A DNA stretch of 64,000 bases from Chitinophaga ginsengisegetis (GCF_900168065.1 NZ_FUZZ01000001.1:1302001-1366000), one strand, 5' to 3'. Numbered from the stretch's first letter, positions 8,862 to 18,210 are shown. Notes: a model not told the origin generated them from the letters alone. Program-made: numbers and translations.

Positions 8862-10037
8862 CTATGGTTGTTTACTGATAATTAATTTTCTTCCTTCCAG
8901 TCTTGAATGAACACCAAGTTTTTCCAGCCCTTCCATAAGATCATTCAGCGTCACGTCCCGTGTCATATTTCCTGTTAATTCTACTTTTGGAATTCCATTT
9001 TCATAAATCACCTGGATATCGTACCAACGCTCTAACTGACGCATGATCTCAACAAATGACGAGTTATCAAAATCAAAGTATCCGTTCTTCCATGCCACCA
9101 CATTTTCTATTTCCTCCTGATCAAGACTTCTGATTTCGATGTTGTTTTGAGCTCTCGCAATATTGTCATGGTTCATCTGAGCTTGCTGGCCAGGTCTGAT
9201 CTTTAAAAACCGGCCTCCCTGCCATCCGACTTTTACGCTTCCTTCCAGTAAAGTTGTTTTGGTGTATTGCTCGTCAGGATAAGCGTTGACATTAAAATAA
9301 GTTCCCAAAACTTCCACTTCAGTCATATCATTTACGCTCACGATAAATGGGGCATTTTGCTCTTTGGCAACCTCGAAGTAGACTTCGCCGGTCATGGCTA
9401 CTTTACGCGCCGATGAAGGAAATGCAGTAGGGAAATGAATTGAGCTGGCTGCATTCAACCAAACCATTGATCCATCCGGCAATCTTACTTTCATTTGGCG
9501 CCCTTTAGGAGTGGTAATGGTATTGTATACTACCTGATCAGTAGCGCCTTCATATACCAGGGCGCCATTTACCAATTTAGCTGTAACCCCGCCCTGAAGT
9601 GCAATGACGCCGCTTTTTATTGTGTCCAACGATATCTTCGACCCATCGGCCAAGGTAAGTATAGCCCCTTCCGTGCCCGCCTTTATCTCACTGTGGGTTA
9701 TTGTTTTAGGAGTAACCCCATTTCTGTTGCTGAACAATACGTAACCGCCAACTGCCGCCAATAATAGTAACGAAGCAGCTGCCATCCATTTAATTACATT
9801 GGTTCTAAGACGCGCTACCGGCGTTGTACGCTTTTCCCGGAGTTCATTCCATGCCTTATTACTATCGAATTGCATTAAAATCTGCAATTCTTTTTTGAGT
9901 AAGTCTTCGTTATTCAATTCCTGGAACAATCTTTCATGCGCTTCGGAGGAAACACGCCATTGCTGCAGGTAAGCTGCCTCCTGCTCTGTTACATGACCAC
10001 CATTTATGTACTTAATAATTATATCATCAATTTGCAT
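8862..10037 (-). CDS. FecR-family anti-sigma factor (locus 1)
   Basis: A protein of about 391 aa with a cytoplasmic N-terminal sigma-binding region (MQIDDIIIKYINGG), one membrane segment (WMAAASLLLLAAVGGYVLF), a periplasmic FecR domain (PDGSMVWLNAASSIHFPTAF; GEVYFEVAKE) and a C-terminal DUF4974 domain (NGYFDFDNSSFVEIMRQLER). FecR proteins hold the partner ECF sigma factor and release it when the STN domain of the partner TonB receptor reports ligand. I chose Met at 10037; an upstream Met at 10064 adds nine unlikely residues. It lies between its sigma gene (79 nt) and susC (117 nt). Confidence 0.92.
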   Translation of the reverse strand: MQIDDIIIKYINGGHVTEQEAAYLQQWRVSSEAHERLFQELNNEDLLKKELQILMQFDSNKAWNELREKRTTPVARLRTNVIKWMAAASLLLLAAVGGYVLFSNRNGVTPKTITHSEIKAGTEGAILTLADGSKISLDTIKSGVIALQGGVTAKLVNGALVYEGATDQVVYNTITTPKGRQMKVRLPDGSMVWLNAASSIHFPTAFPSSARKVAMTGEVYFEVAKEQNAPFIVSVNDMTEVEVLGTYFNVNAYPDEQYTKTTLLEGSVKVGWQGGRFLKIRPGQQAQMNHDNIARAQNNIEIRSLDQEEIENVVAWKNGYFDFDNSSFVEIMRQLERWYDIQVIYENGIPKVELTGNMTRDVTLNDLMEGLEKLGVHSRLEGRKLIISKQP

Positions 10038-10115
10038 AATACAAGATCGGTTTTCTTCCCCCACAATATATATAGGAGGAAGTCACCCAAATTCCCATGA
10101 ATTTTCTAAAAAAAA

Positions 10116-10706
10116 TTATAATTCCCCAAAAAAGACCACGAATAGAGCGAGAAGGCCTTTCTTTAAGAGTGCCGCTTTAAGCAGTTTTGCGGCAGTTTGC
10201 TTTTGGTTTAATACAGTTTTGGTGCTGATCTCTAATTGTTCTGCTACTTCGGTGATACTTTTTCCTTCAAAATATATTAGTCTGAAAACCTCGGCACAGC
10301 CTTTTGGAAGTGCGTTCAGTTGTTCATATACGGCTGAAACCACGCTGGCGCGGACTCGTTCTACATCCGATTCCCAGTCCGCTTCGTCTGCAAGATTATG
10401 CAGTTCATCAAAGGTGAACTGTTCTCTCTTTTGTTGCCCCAGAAAATGCAGACAAGCGTGGCGCGTAGCTAAAAAAAGGTAATTTTTAAGGTGGCTCAGA
10501 CTCTTGAATTGTTTGGGCCGTGCAATTATCTGCACAAGAATATCAGAGGCGATATCCTTTGATTCTTCAGGATTGTCAATAATTTTGAAGGCATAGTAGC
10601 TAAGTTGCCCAAAATAGTCCTTGTACACCAGCTCAAAAGCTCTCCTGTTACCCTTTTCAATAAGAGATAACAACTCCGTCTCCTCAATTGACTTAATTCC
10701 TGACAA
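10116..10706 (-). CDS. ECF RNA polymerase sigma-70 factor (locus 1)
   Basis: This 196-aa protein has a sigma-70 region 2 (RAFELVYKDYFGQLSYYAFKI, about 17-85) and a region 4 helix-turn-helix (LPKGCAEVFRLIYFEGKSIT and VAEQLEISTKTVLNQKQTAA, about 125-180). The short hydrophobic C-terminal tail (LLALFVVFFGEL) is usual in this Bacteroidota family. It is the first gene of the sigma-fecR-susC-susD-redoxin series and is expected to activate that series when released by FecR. It starts Met-Ser-Gly-Ile at 10706, just below a candidate promoter. Confidence 0.93.
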   Translation of the reverse strand: MSGIKSIEETELLSLIEKGNRRAFELVYKDYFGQLSYYAFKIIDNPEESKDIASDILVQIIARPKQFKSLSHLKNYLFLATRHACLHFLGQQKREQFTFDELHNLADEADWESDVERVRASVVSAVYEQLNALPKGCAEVFRLIYFEGKSITEVAEQLEISTKTVLNQKQTAAKLLKAALLKKGLLALFVVFFGEL

Positions 10707-10729
10707 TTATATGTTTTTTTCCAAAGCTG

Positions 10730-10738
10730 CAAACTATA
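10730..10738 (-). promoter_or_regulatory. Candidate -7 element upstream of the locus 1 sigma gene
   Basis: Read on the minus strand this is TATAGTTTG, a variant of the Bacteroidota TAnnTTTG element with altered spacing inside the motif, about 25 nt before the sigma start codon. I see no clear -33 TTTG. Confidence 0.35.
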
Positions 10739-10837
10739 ATAAAAATCCCAAAATAAATAATACCGGGACCGGATTAATGCTGAGCGCCTGGTTGATGGAT
10801 AAAGGCCGCCGGTGGTACAGGTCTGACTTTGCCAATC

Positions 10838-12241
10838 TCATTCCTCTATGTATCGCCATGCAAATGCTACCCAGTCCTCTACAGAACTGTCGAGATAGAT
10901 ATCCGGCTGGATGCCGATATTGTCCACCGGGTAGTCCGGCAGGCGCATTGCGCGATAGGTAGGCATGAATACCTGGTAACCCGGGCATCCGAAATCTACC
11001 AGGTAGGCATTGCCGTAATCCAATGCACCATAACTGGGTACGCCCAATACCTTGACCTTCCTGCTCTGCTTTGCGATGAACAAAAAGTACTCGGCCGAAC
11101 TTCCTGTTCCCTTATCTGCAAGAATAACAACCTGCCGGGGACTTTTAGCGGCCGGCTCAACGTTTTCGATATACACAGGTTTACCTGCATCGCTAAAGTT
11201 CACGAAATGACCCAGGTTCTTTTTTAACTGATCTATTTGTTTGTCAATTTCATCTGTTGGGGTATTCTTATCCAGGCTCTTTTTGTATGCCTCGAGATTT
11301 CCGATATAAGTTTGCGTAGCCAGGAACTCCGCCCCGGTGTTGCGTATTGATTTTCCGGAGATGTACGGAAGAAGTTTCTGATAAGCATCTGTTGTTCCCC
11401 CGGGATTGCCACGAAGGTCGATGATCAGGTTCTCGCTACCTTCAATTTGCGTTCTGTTCTGCGAGATCAGCTCATCAATTTTTTCCAGGTACCGGTATTC
11501 AAAACTTGGCAATTTAAGGATCGATGTCCTGGGAGATAGTTTCCTGAAATAAAAACCCGCAAGCTCCTTTAGTTTTTCTTCCAGTTGGGTTGCACTTGCC
11601 GTTGGTGCCGGAAGTTCCCTGACCAGCGCCATACCAACAGCGTCCAAAAACAGGATACCCTCCTTATGCATGGTATAACGTCCCTTTTTCTTCGACCGGT
11701 CAAGCATTGAATACTCGAAAGAACCGTCCGGAAACAACCTGAACTTTATATCTCCTGCTTTCCAGGATGCAGATTCTGCCCCGACAATAAACCCGGTATA
11801 TTCATTTCCACTCATTTTTTTGATCCCAATCCTGTAGCCTTCTGTAGACCATACCCCTTCCAGCGGATCCTTTGTGAGCTTAATTTTATCCTGAAAACCC
11901 CTGATATCAAAAGATATGGATTCTGCAGGGCCACTGTTACCGGAAGAAAAAGGAGATCCGTTTGAACCCACCCATAAATGGGGATCTTTGAAGAAATCGG
12001 TATACCTCTTCAGGATTTTTTCACAGCCAGGCTTATCTGCTGTTTTAGCCTCCCTGGTCAGATGCTGTTTTAGTTCTTCATAGGGCAATCCTTCCTTCGT
12101 TTTGTCCGCAAAACCCGGATATTCGGTCTCCACTTTCTTTACCAGTTTTTCCAATGTCACCGCGCAGTTGCAGCCTGATTGCTGCGCATATATCGAAAAT
12201 GAAAACATATTAAAAGCGAGACAAAGCAGCCATTTCTTCAT
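10838..12241 (-). CDS. S41-family (C-terminal-processing-type) peptidase, secreted
   Basis: This 467-aa protein has a signal peptide (MKKWLLCLAFNMFSFSIYAQ). The N-terminal half has no recognised fold (about 20-220). The C-terminal half is an S41 peptidase core with LIIDLRGNPGG and VVILADKGTGSSAEYF; the nucleophile Ser lies in GTGSSAE near residue 380, and VLGVPSYGALDYGNA follows. S41 enzymes are Ser/Lys-type peptidases of the periplasm or cell surface. Its own promoter lies just upstream, so it is probably a single-gene unit and not part of Sus locus 1, although it is on the same strand. Confidence 0.82.
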   Translation of the reverse strand: MKKWLLCLAFNMFSFSIYAQQSGCNCAVTLEKLVKKVETEYPGFADKTKEGLPYEELKQHLTREAKTADKPGCEKILKRYTDFFKDPHLWVGSNGSPFSSGNSGPAESISFDIRGFQDKIKLTKDPLEGVWSTEGYRIGIKKMSGNEYTGFIVGAESASWKAGDIKFRLFPDGSFEYSMLDRSKKKGRYTMHKEGILFLDAVGMALVRELPAPTASATQLEEKLKELAGFYFRKLSPRTSILKLPSFEYRYLEKIDELISQNRTQIEGSENLIIDLRGNPGGTTDAYQKLLPYISGKSIRNTGAEFLATQTYIGNLEAYKKSLDKNTPTDEIDKQIDQLKKNLGHFVNFSDAGKPVYIENVEPAAKSPRQVVILADKGTGSSAEYFLFIAKQSRKVKVLGVPSYGALDYGNAYLVDFGCPGYQVFMPTYRAMRLPDYPVDNIGIQPDIYLDSSVEDWVAFAWRYIEE

Positions 12242-12264
12242 ATTAATATCTATTGATCGAGCCG

Positions 12265-12272
12265 CAAATATA
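12265..12272 (-). promoter_or_regulatory. Predicted -7 element (TATATTTG) for the S41 peptidase gene
   Basis: An exact match to TAnnTTTG on the minus strand, 24 nt before the start codon. A weak TTTTAG about 17 nt further upstream could be the -33 element. Confidence 0.55.
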
Positions 12273-12311
12273 GCTCCGTCACTATGGCTAAAATTGTAAA
12301 AATGTAAACTG

Positions 12312-13118
12312 CTAGATAAACAGCCAGATGGAGGCGCTGTCTGTATCCACTTTCTTAAAGAAAGTATAGGGGTTAACGTTGGTAAGTTGTTTAAAGTCCT
12401 TTATCAGGTGTGATTGATCATAAAAAAGGCTCTCATAAGACAGTTCCGTAAGGTTCCTGACATCTCTCTGTTTTGCTATCGCCTTTCTAAACCGGTGGAT
12501 CCTGTAGAATTCTGAGGGCGATTTACCGATGTTCCTGGTAAAAAGCCTGTTGAGATATTGTCTCGAAAAGTTATTGTTACGGGCAATCTCCTCTATCTTC
12601 AAACCAGATTCGATATCAGATATAATTCTCTCCATCAATCCGGGTTCCCGTGGATTGAGTTTTGAAATCCAGTAGTCTTCCAGGCTTTCCCGCTGAAGGT
12701 TCCTGTCATCTTCAAGCAGGATCTGCTTCATCGCCGGTATAAAATCGGCAAAGGGATTAAAATCCACCGCATTTTCCTGTTCAAAAAGCTCGTGGGCATT
12801 ATCCAGGAAATAATTGATGGCCAATGGCTTGAAATAAATCGTAATCTCGTTTATCCCGCCCTCAATTATAACTTCGATCGGAGCGATATACCGCGATACA
12901 AAGTTGGCTACAATGTTCTCCTGCCGGGAAGGTCTGACGGTGATTTTGTTACTCCCTGCTTCAATCTCAATATCCCGGCTCACTGATACGATAAAGTAGT
13001 TGTTCGGAAATGTCCAGTAATGTAGCTGTTCGGAATTTTTACCGGGGGAAATAAAATAATAACCTTCTATATATCTTTGTAAGATCTCATTTACCGGCCT
13101 GTAAAATTCCATTTTCAT
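12312..13118 (-). CDS. AraC-family transcriptional regulator
   Basis: This 268-aa protein has an N-terminal ligand-binding-type domain (about 1-150, with YWTFPNNYFIVSVS and GINEITIYFKPLAINYF) and a C-terminal AraC double helix-turn-helix (about 165-260: IEEIARNNNFSRQYLNRLF, then LTELSYESLFYDQSHLIKDF). The N-terminal half resembles the DUF6597-type sensor region of Bacteroidota AraC proteins. It likely controls nearby or distant genes; no target is evident. It is transcribed from its own promoter at 13192-13199. Confidence 0.88.
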   Translation of the reverse strand: MKMEFYRPVNEILQRYIEGYYFISPGKNSEQLHYWTFPNNYFIVSVSRDIEIEAGSNKITVRPSRQENIVANFVSRYIAPIEVIIEGGINEITIYFKPLAINYFLDNAHELFEQENAVDFNPFADFIPAMKQILLEDDRNLQRESLEDYWISKLNPREPGLMERIISDIESGLKIEEIARNNNFSRQYLNRLFTRNIGKSPSEFYRIHRFRKAIAKQRDVRNLTELSYESLFYDQSHLIKDFKQLTNVNPYTFFKKVDTDSASIWLFI

Positions 13119-13191
13119 CTTCCAGTTAAATTTTTATTCCTGTCCCGCATCATGAGCGCAGGACCCGCGTGTATGTTTTTTTAAGGAGATG

Positions 13192-13199
13192 CAAATATA
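13192..13199 (-). promoter_or_regulatory. Predicted -7 element (TATATTTG) for the AraC regulator
   Basis: An exact TAnnTTTG match on the minus strand, 74 nt before the AraC start codon, giving a leader of about 60 nt. Confidence 0.5.
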
Positions 13200-13246
13200 A
13201 CATTTAGCAGGAAGAAACGGTCTGCCAGACGAAGCAGCACAGTTTG

Positions 13247-14323
13247 CTACTTTGTATTTTGTTTAAACGATAAATGCTTTGAAAAGAATTGCAGCATATT
13301 TTCTTCAATTCTGTTTGCAATGCGGTTGATATGGTCACCTTCATAAATTTCGAAGAAATGTTCGATCCTGTATTTGCTTAGTTCTTCATCCAGCGTTTTA
13401 ATACTCTCTGCTATGGCCCTATCCTTATCGCCCGCATCAAAACCGATAGACTTTAATTTTCTGATGTTATAGATATACTGATCCAAATTGTTTAATGGAC
13501 GGTTCGCGTCCCACTTTTGTAATATTTGCGGTTGCAAATTTCCATTCTTTACCGGAAGATCAAGATAAAATGGTGGATTTCCCGGATTAGGCGACCAGGC
13601 CGCCGCAGACGCAAAGAGCGCTTTAGTGAAAAAATCTGATTTCTGAAATTCTTCTATCGTCTTAATGCTGTCTGCCCGGAGAAGTTGTAGCAGCAAGGTT
13701 TCCGATGACATTGCAGGAGAGTTCAGGCAACAGGGGCTCAGCAGGTATACCGTTGAAAATACACCAGGATTCTTCTCCCCGATCCGTAATGCGCCGTAGC
13801 CGCCCATTGAGTGACCGCATAAGCCCCTGCTCTCTTTCTGTGCGAGGGTGCGGTAGTGACTATCAATATAACCTACCAGTTCGCTGGCTACAAAGTCTTC
13901 CCAATTTCCGGTTGTTACTGAATTGGAATACATACTTCCCTGGAAAAGTGTATAGGCATCGGGGGTAACCACAATCATTTCATGACCCGGGCTTTGGGAA
14001 AACGCGGTATCCAATATGGGGGGCAGCGTCATCCAATGCTTTTGAAATCCATAAAATTTTGCATCATTGTCCGTGTAGCCATGCAGGAAGTAAACCACCG
14101 GATAGCGTTTCTTAGTACCGGAACTATAGCCGGCAGGCAGGTAAACAGACACATAGCGGTCGGCACTGTCGCCACTGAGATTACCTTCCAGCAACTTGCT
14201 GTGAACTTTTATCCGCTGTACTGTACCCTTTGCAATTCCCGGCTGCTGCGCCAGGCTTTGTACGGAACAAGACAATAATATAAAGACGAAAGCAATAGAA
14301 AGAGAGGCCAGGCATTTTATCAT
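13247..14323 (-). CDS. Secreted esterase, alpha/beta hydrolase (esterase D / Fes-like family)
   Basis: This 358-aa protein has a signal peptide (MIKCLASLSIAFVFILLSC, then SVQSLAQQ). The fold signature includes YLPAGYSSGTKKRYPVVYFL, HGYTDND (oxyanion-hole region) and the nucleophile elbow GHSMGGYGAL (Ser near 172). The likely catalytic His is in YEGDHINRI near the C-terminus. The Cys before QSLAQ could make it a lipoprotein, but LLSCSVQSLAQQ fits ordinary cleavage after AQ as well. The substrate is probably an acyl or feruloyl-type ester; it cannot be assigned further. Confidence 0.85.
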   Translation of the reverse strand: MIKCLASLSIAFVFILLSCSVQSLAQQPGIAKGTVQRIKVHSKLLEGNLSGDSADRYVSVYLPAGYSSGTKKRYPVVYFLHGYTDNDAKFYGFQKHWMTLPPILDTAFSQSPGHEMIVVTPDAYTLFQGSMYSNSVTTGNWEDFVASELVGYIDSHYRTLAQKESRGLCGHSMGGYGALRIGEKNPGVFSTVYLLSPCCLNSPAMSSETLLLQLLRADSIKTIEEFQKSDFFTKALFASAAAWSPNPGNPPFYLDLPVKNGNLQPQILQKWDANRPLNNLDQYIYNIRKLKSIGFDAGDKDRAIAESIKTLDEELSKYRIEHFFEIYEGDHINRIANRIEENMLQFFSKHLSFKQNTK

Positions 14324-14399
14324 AAGACTACAATTGGGTTATAATTAGCGGAGGTAATATACAAATTTGGACACCAAAATGTAGCATGAGGTGGCCCAC

Positions 14400-14446
14400 A
14401 AAAAAACAAAAAAAGCTAAGCGCCGGTAAATATTCCTATTTACGGG
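14400..14446 (-). terminator. Intrinsic terminator downstream of the DUF4242 gene
   Basis: GTAAATA (14426-14432) pairs with TATTTAC (14437-14443) around TTCC. On the minus strand the hairpin is followed by a long U-rich tract (plus-strand A-rich 14400-14414). Confidence 0.55.
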
Positions 14447-14494
14447 TGATTCCCCTTTGAGACGCAGGGGCGTTTTAAAGGATATAGTTATGTT

Positions 14495-14767
14495 TTACTC
14501 TGCAGTTGCAGGATCAATAATGGCAGCCACCTCACTGATAGTGTTGGCTGGAAATCCGCCCTGTTTGGCGTGTTCGCGGATCATTTCTTCATTAGGGGCA
14601 ATATAAACACAATAGATCTTATCGGTTGTCACATAACTATGCACCCATTGGATTTGTGGGCCCATATTACTTAGTACACCGCAGGAAGCTTGTGAAATTG
14701 CTTTTAATTGTTCTCCTGATAATTTACCGGCACCAGGGATTTCGCGTTCAATAACATACTTAGGCAT
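14495..14767 (-). CDS. DUF4242 family protein
   Basis: This 90-aa protein starts MPKYVIEREIPGAGKLSGEQ and has the DUF4242 pattern: MGPQIQWVHSYVTTDKIYCV, then APNEEMIREHAKQGGFPAN. Members are small ferredoxin-like-fold cytoplasmic proteins, some annotated as nickel-binding; their role is not established. The gene stands alone between divergent and unrelated neighbours and has its own terminator. Confidence 0.82.
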   Translation of the reverse strand: MPKYVIEREIPGAGKLSGEQLKAISQASCGVLSNMGPQIQWVHSYVTTDKIYCVYIAPNEEMIREHAKQGGFPANTISEVAAIIDPATAE

Positions 14768-15023
14768 AATTTTAGTTTTAATGCTGATCCTATGACAGTT
14801 AAATCTTGCTCGTTGTAGGGACTTTTACAGGTTTGGCATTTTAGGAATAGCCAATGGAGTAACATATCCTAAATGTAAGCAATTATTTTAAGATCCGCCG
14901 GATTTCCCTGATGGTCATGCCTGTATATATGCTAACTCTGCCGATGGGCCAACATATGATTGTTTTAATGAGTAACTTTTTTTAATAATATCGTAACCTA
15001 CATTACAAGAAGCGGGGAAATTT

Positions 15024-15764
15024 ATGACGCAAAATGTGAAAGTGATTTTTTTTGTTTTATTAATGTTCTGCAGCTTCCTGGCTGGTGCCCAAACCACGAA
15101 GGATACAGCTAAAAAGGAACAAAAGACGGTATATTTTTTTAGTGGTATCGGGGCAGATTCAAGTATCTTCATGAACCTGAAACTTCCGGGCTACCATAAA
15201 GTTTACGTCTCCTGGATCCCTGCGTTGCCGGATGAATCAATAACGGAGTATGCCGGCAGGATAAAGAGCCAGATCACCGTTGAAAATCCGTATATAATCG
15301 GTCTTTCTTTTGGAGGCATCGTGGCGGTAGAAGTATCCAAACAGATAAGGGTAAAGAAAATGGTATTGATCTCTTCGGTCAGAACAAAAAAAGAGTTGAA
15401 CAAAGTGCAGTTTTTTTTCATAAAACTGGGACTATACCGGATCATTCCCGCGTCATTAATAAACCGTACCAATTTTCTTACCTATCGCTACTTTGGCGCC
15501 CAGTCACAGAATGACAAAAAAGCGCTGACGAAATTATTGAAAGATACAGATGTCACCTTTTTCCGCTGGGCACTGAAAAGCATTGGTCATTGGAATAATA
15601 AAGAAGCGCCTGAAAAAACTATTCAAATTCATGGAACGGCCGACAGGGTAATAGCCAGCAGACTTGTGCATCCCGATTATCGCATTAAGGGCGGAGGACA
15701 TCTCATGGTTTTTAATAAAGCGGATCCCATTAGTAAAATCATCATGAATTACTTTCGTGAATAA
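15024..15764 (+). CDS. Small alpha/beta hydrolase with signal peptide
   Basis: This 246-aa protein has a signal sequence (VIFFVLLMFCSFLAGAQ). Its core has VYFFSGIGADSSIF, the nucleophile elbow IGLSFGGIVAVEV (Ser near 95), VKKMVLISSV, IQIHGTADRVI (likely catalytic Asp) and KGGGHLMVF (likely catalytic His), so the triad looks complete. The family includes esterases and lipases; the substrate is unknown. The gene faces a convergent redoxin gene, separated by 110 bp with a hairpin. Confidence 0.8.
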   Translation: MTQNVKVIFFVLLMFCSFLAGAQTTKDTAKKEQKTVYFFSGIGADSSIFMNLKLPGYHKVYVSWIPALPDESITEYAGRIKSQITVENPYIIGLSFGGIVAVEVSKQIRVKKMVLISSVRTKKELNKVQFFFIKLGLYRIIPASLINRTNFLTYRYFGAQSQNDKKALTKLLKDTDVTFFRWALKSIGHWNNKEAPEKTIQIHGTADRVIASRLVHPDYRIKGGGHLMVFNKADPISKIIMNYFRE

Positions 15765-15819
15765 TATTTGACCTGCCGGAAGGTAAATGCGTGTTTGGAA
15801 CAACTCTTTCCTGAAAAGC

Positions 15820-15845
15820 AACAGCCAGGCAAGTGCCCGGCTGTT
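15820..15845 (-). terminator. Candidate terminator at the end of the locus 2 redoxin array
   Basis: An 11-bp stem (15820-15830 with 15835-15845, one A/C mismatch on the plus strand that becomes a U-G pair on the minus strand) is followed on the minus strand by GCTTTTC. It lies between convergent genes. Confidence 0.45.
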
Positions 15846-15874
15846 ACTGTTGCCTATCACGATAGCAGTATTTT

Positions 15875-17011
15875 TTATTTGAGCATTTTTTCAAGCGTTT
15901 TCTCCAGCTGCTTACCCCGGAGATTTGTAGCAATGATGATACCATTGGGGTCTACCAAAACATTGTCAGGGATACCCGTAACCGCGTACGCCGTTGCCGT
16001 TGAATTGTTCCCTTTTAAATCCAATACCTGCGTCCAGGGAAGCTTATCTTCTTTCACTGCTTTTATCCACTCCTCTTTTTTAGCATCTACCGAAATACTC
16101 AATACTTCAAAGTTCCTGCTTTTGAATTGATTGTAGGCACGTAATACGTTGGGGTTTTCGGCTCTGCATGGTCCACACCAGCTGGCCCAGAAATCAACCA
16201 ATACATATTTGCCCTTGTAGGATGCCAAAGATACGGGTGTTCCCTCTGCGGTATTTAGTGTAAAATTTTTTGCAGCATTACCGATTTTCTTCATGGAGAA
16301 CCCTGCAGACATTGACTTCAAACCAGCATATACGGAAGTTTTACGCATACGCTCACTTAATAGGTCCAGCATCCGGTTAAAGGTGGGTACATCTCCATTA
16401 CTTTGCTCCCCGGTTAAATTAAGACTGAAGTAGCTATCCGGATGCTGCTCTACAAAACGCAATTTCAAATCACTTATCTGTTTCAACAACTGTTTTTCAG
16501 CTGCTGAGGGCTCTCTCTCCACAGTCTCTTCTGCGTTCTCATCGTCCTCATCGTTACTTTCATTTCCTCTTTCCATTCCTCTTATCGAATCCAAAGAACG
16601 TTTGAGCGCATCCTCCCTGGCTCTGAATCCCTCATAAACAGCTTGTTTGCCACCCTCCACCACTACATCATTTATTGTTTCGCCTTTAATGGTTACGTCA
16701 CCCTCCAGGAAAAAACTCCTGCCGCCCATTAAATGCATATTGGGCTTTACCCATGACCAAAATGCAGTATCCTGCATGGTCAGGGTAGGATGGTGAGGGA
16801 TGACTTTAAGCAAGGCATCCGCCGGGTGACCGGAACCTTTGAATTCAAAAGTGCCATCATTTGAAACCTGTTTCAGTACTTTCCCGCTATATTCGAGGCT
16901 GATATCTGCAGGTATATTAAGTCCGGATAATTTTCCCTTAACCGTAAAATTCTGGCTATTGGCAGTAAGCATTGCTGTTAACGCGTAAACTAATATTAGC
17001 AACTTTTTCAT
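15875..17011 (-). CDS. TlpA-family redoxin with N-terminal DUF4369 domain
   Basis: This 378-aa protein has a signal peptide (MKKLLILVYALTAMLTANSQ), a DUF4369 domain (about 22-130, FTVKGKLSGLNIPADISLEY), an acidic helical linker with ESNDEDDENAEETVERE, and a TlpA redoxin domain (about 245-378) with FWASWCGPCRAENP and the cis-Pro motif TGIPDNVLVDPNG. It should be a periplasmic thiol reductase or oxidase. It is the last gene of locus 2 and shares its end segment (WIKAVKEDKLPWTQVLDLK) with the preceding redoxin, so the two are tandem paralogues. Confidence 0.9.
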   Translation of the reverse strand: MKKLLILVYALTAMLTANSQNFTVKGKLSGLNIPADISLEYSGKVLKQVSNDGTFEFKGSGHPADALLKVIPHHPTLTMQDTAFWSWVKPNMHLMGGRSFFLEGDVTIKGETINDVVVEGGKQAVYEGFRAREDALKRSLDSIRGMERGNESNDEDDENAEETVEREPSAAEKQLLKQISDLKLRFVEQHPDSYFSLNLTGEQSNGDVPTFNRMLDLLSERMRKTSVYAGLKSMSAGFSMKKIGNAAKNFTLNTAEGTPVSLASYKGKYVLVDFWASWCGPCRAENPNVLRAYNQFKSRNFEVLSISVDAKKEEWIKAVKEDKLPWTQVLDLKGNNSTATAYAVTGIPDNVLVDPNGIIIATNLRGKQLEKTLEKMLK

Positions 17012-17088
17012 AATATTTTTTTTGCCTGATTGCTACTGAAGGTCGCAATCTGATGATAGTAAATGGTATATTAAACGTGTATTGATCC

Positions 17089-18105
17089 TTATTTAAGCAA
17101 CTGTGAGAGTTTGGCGTCCAAAGCCTCTCCTTTCAGATTTCTGCTTACAATTTTTCCGTTGGGGTCAATCAAAAAACTCTGCGGAATTTGTGTAATCCCA
17201 TACATTTTTGCCACCTGATTAGAAGCAGTCTTCAAATCGATGACCTGCGTCCAGGGCAGTTGATCCTCTTTGATTGCTTTCAGCCAGAGATTTTTTTGTG
17301 TATCGAGCGAAACAGCCAGGACCTGAAAATTTTTATCCTTGTACTTATCGTAAGTATTTTTCAGCTCAGGATGAGTTGCTCTGCATGGACCGCACCAGCT
17401 TGCCCAAAAATCAAGCAATACATACCGTCCTTTGAAAGAAGCCAGTGATATCGGTTTACCTTCCGTATCGGGAAGTGTAAAATCTATCGAAGGTTGGCCT
17501 ACATCAAACTTAAGGGCTATTTCCAGTTCCTTTTTAAAAGCGATACCATCTTTTGTCTGCTGCATTCTTTTGCTTAAGCCGCCAAACAATTGTTGAGCCC
17601 TCGTGGGTTGCATCTTTACGGAATTATATGTCAGCTTATCCAAGCCAACATAACTGTCGGGATACTGCTTAATCAATTTGGCGATATCCTGTTCAGTATC
17701 CATACCGAAATTTTTGGGGTCCTGTTCCCGGGCGCTATACTCCCGGAAAATCTTCTGCTCTTTACCTGTGCTTATGATCTTTGCGGTACCACTTTTATCA
17801 AAATCGACCGTGATAGCATTTGGGTCCATATAAAAGAATGCAGCGTATTCTTCTTCTCCGGATGAACCAGGAGTCATCAAATCTATCACTACCAGCTCAG
17901 GTCTCCGGGTATTTCCCTTAAATCCAAAGACTCCATTCTTAATGTTAACGGTATCACTTTTAGCATCGCCTCCATATGTTAATACTGCACGGGTAGCAGA
18001 TATATTGGGAGCAACTTTCCCCTTAATATTAAAACTCATCTGTGCAAACACGGATGTAGTCATAAAAGAGGCTACTGTCAGAAAAAATAATCTATTCATA
18101 TGCAT
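17089..18105 (-). CDS. TlpA-family redoxin with N-terminal DUF4369 domain
   Basis: This 338-aa protein has a signal peptide (MNRLFFLTVASFMTTSVFAQ; the start could be 18099 instead of 18105), a DUF4369-like N-terminal domain (MSFNIKGKVAPNISATRAVL), a helical middle part and a TlpA domain (about 205-338) with FWASWCGPCRATHP, then QVLAVSLDTQKNLW and GITQIPQSFLIDPNGK. It is a tandem paralogue of the redoxin 77 nt downstream, but lacks the acidic linker. It is probably a thiol-disulfide oxidoreductase linked to the Sus locus 2 proteins. Confidence 0.9.
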   Translation of the reverse strand: MHMNRLFFLTVASFMTTSVFAQMSFNIKGKVAPNISATRAVLTYGGDAKSDTVNIKNGVFGFKGNTRRPELVVIDLMTPGSSGEEEYAAFFYMDPNAITVDFDKSGTAKIISTGKEQKIFREYSAREQDPKNFGMDTEQDIAKLIKQYPDSYVGLDKLTYNSVKMQPTRAQQLFGGLSKRMQQTKDGIAFKKELEIALKFDVGQPSIDFTLPDTEGKPISLASFKGRYVLLDFWASWCGPCRATHPELKNTYDKYKDKNFQVLAVSLDTQKNLWLKAIKEDQLPWTQVIDLKTASNQVAKMYGITQIPQSFLIDPNGKIVSRNLKGEALDAKLSQLLK

Positions 18106-18135
18106 GTTTTATCTCTCATTGATTTTTGATTATCC

Positions 18136-18210
18136 TTATTTGAGCACAGCACGAATTGCATCCATATCGTGTCCGGGACCGGCAGCCGGGATTTTCCATG
18201 GTTTTCGTTT
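18136..18210 (-). pseudogene. Possible relic of a redoxin C-terminus
   Basis: The minus strand has a short frame with no start, ending PAAGPGHDMDAIRAVLK then a stop. The tail resembles the C-terminal helix of neighbouring redoxins, for example SGNGHDVTDEMLHDLFEKYG of the redoxin at 18979. It lies in the gap between the DUF4369 gene and the next redoxin. At about 24 codons the match could be chance. Confidence 0.3.
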
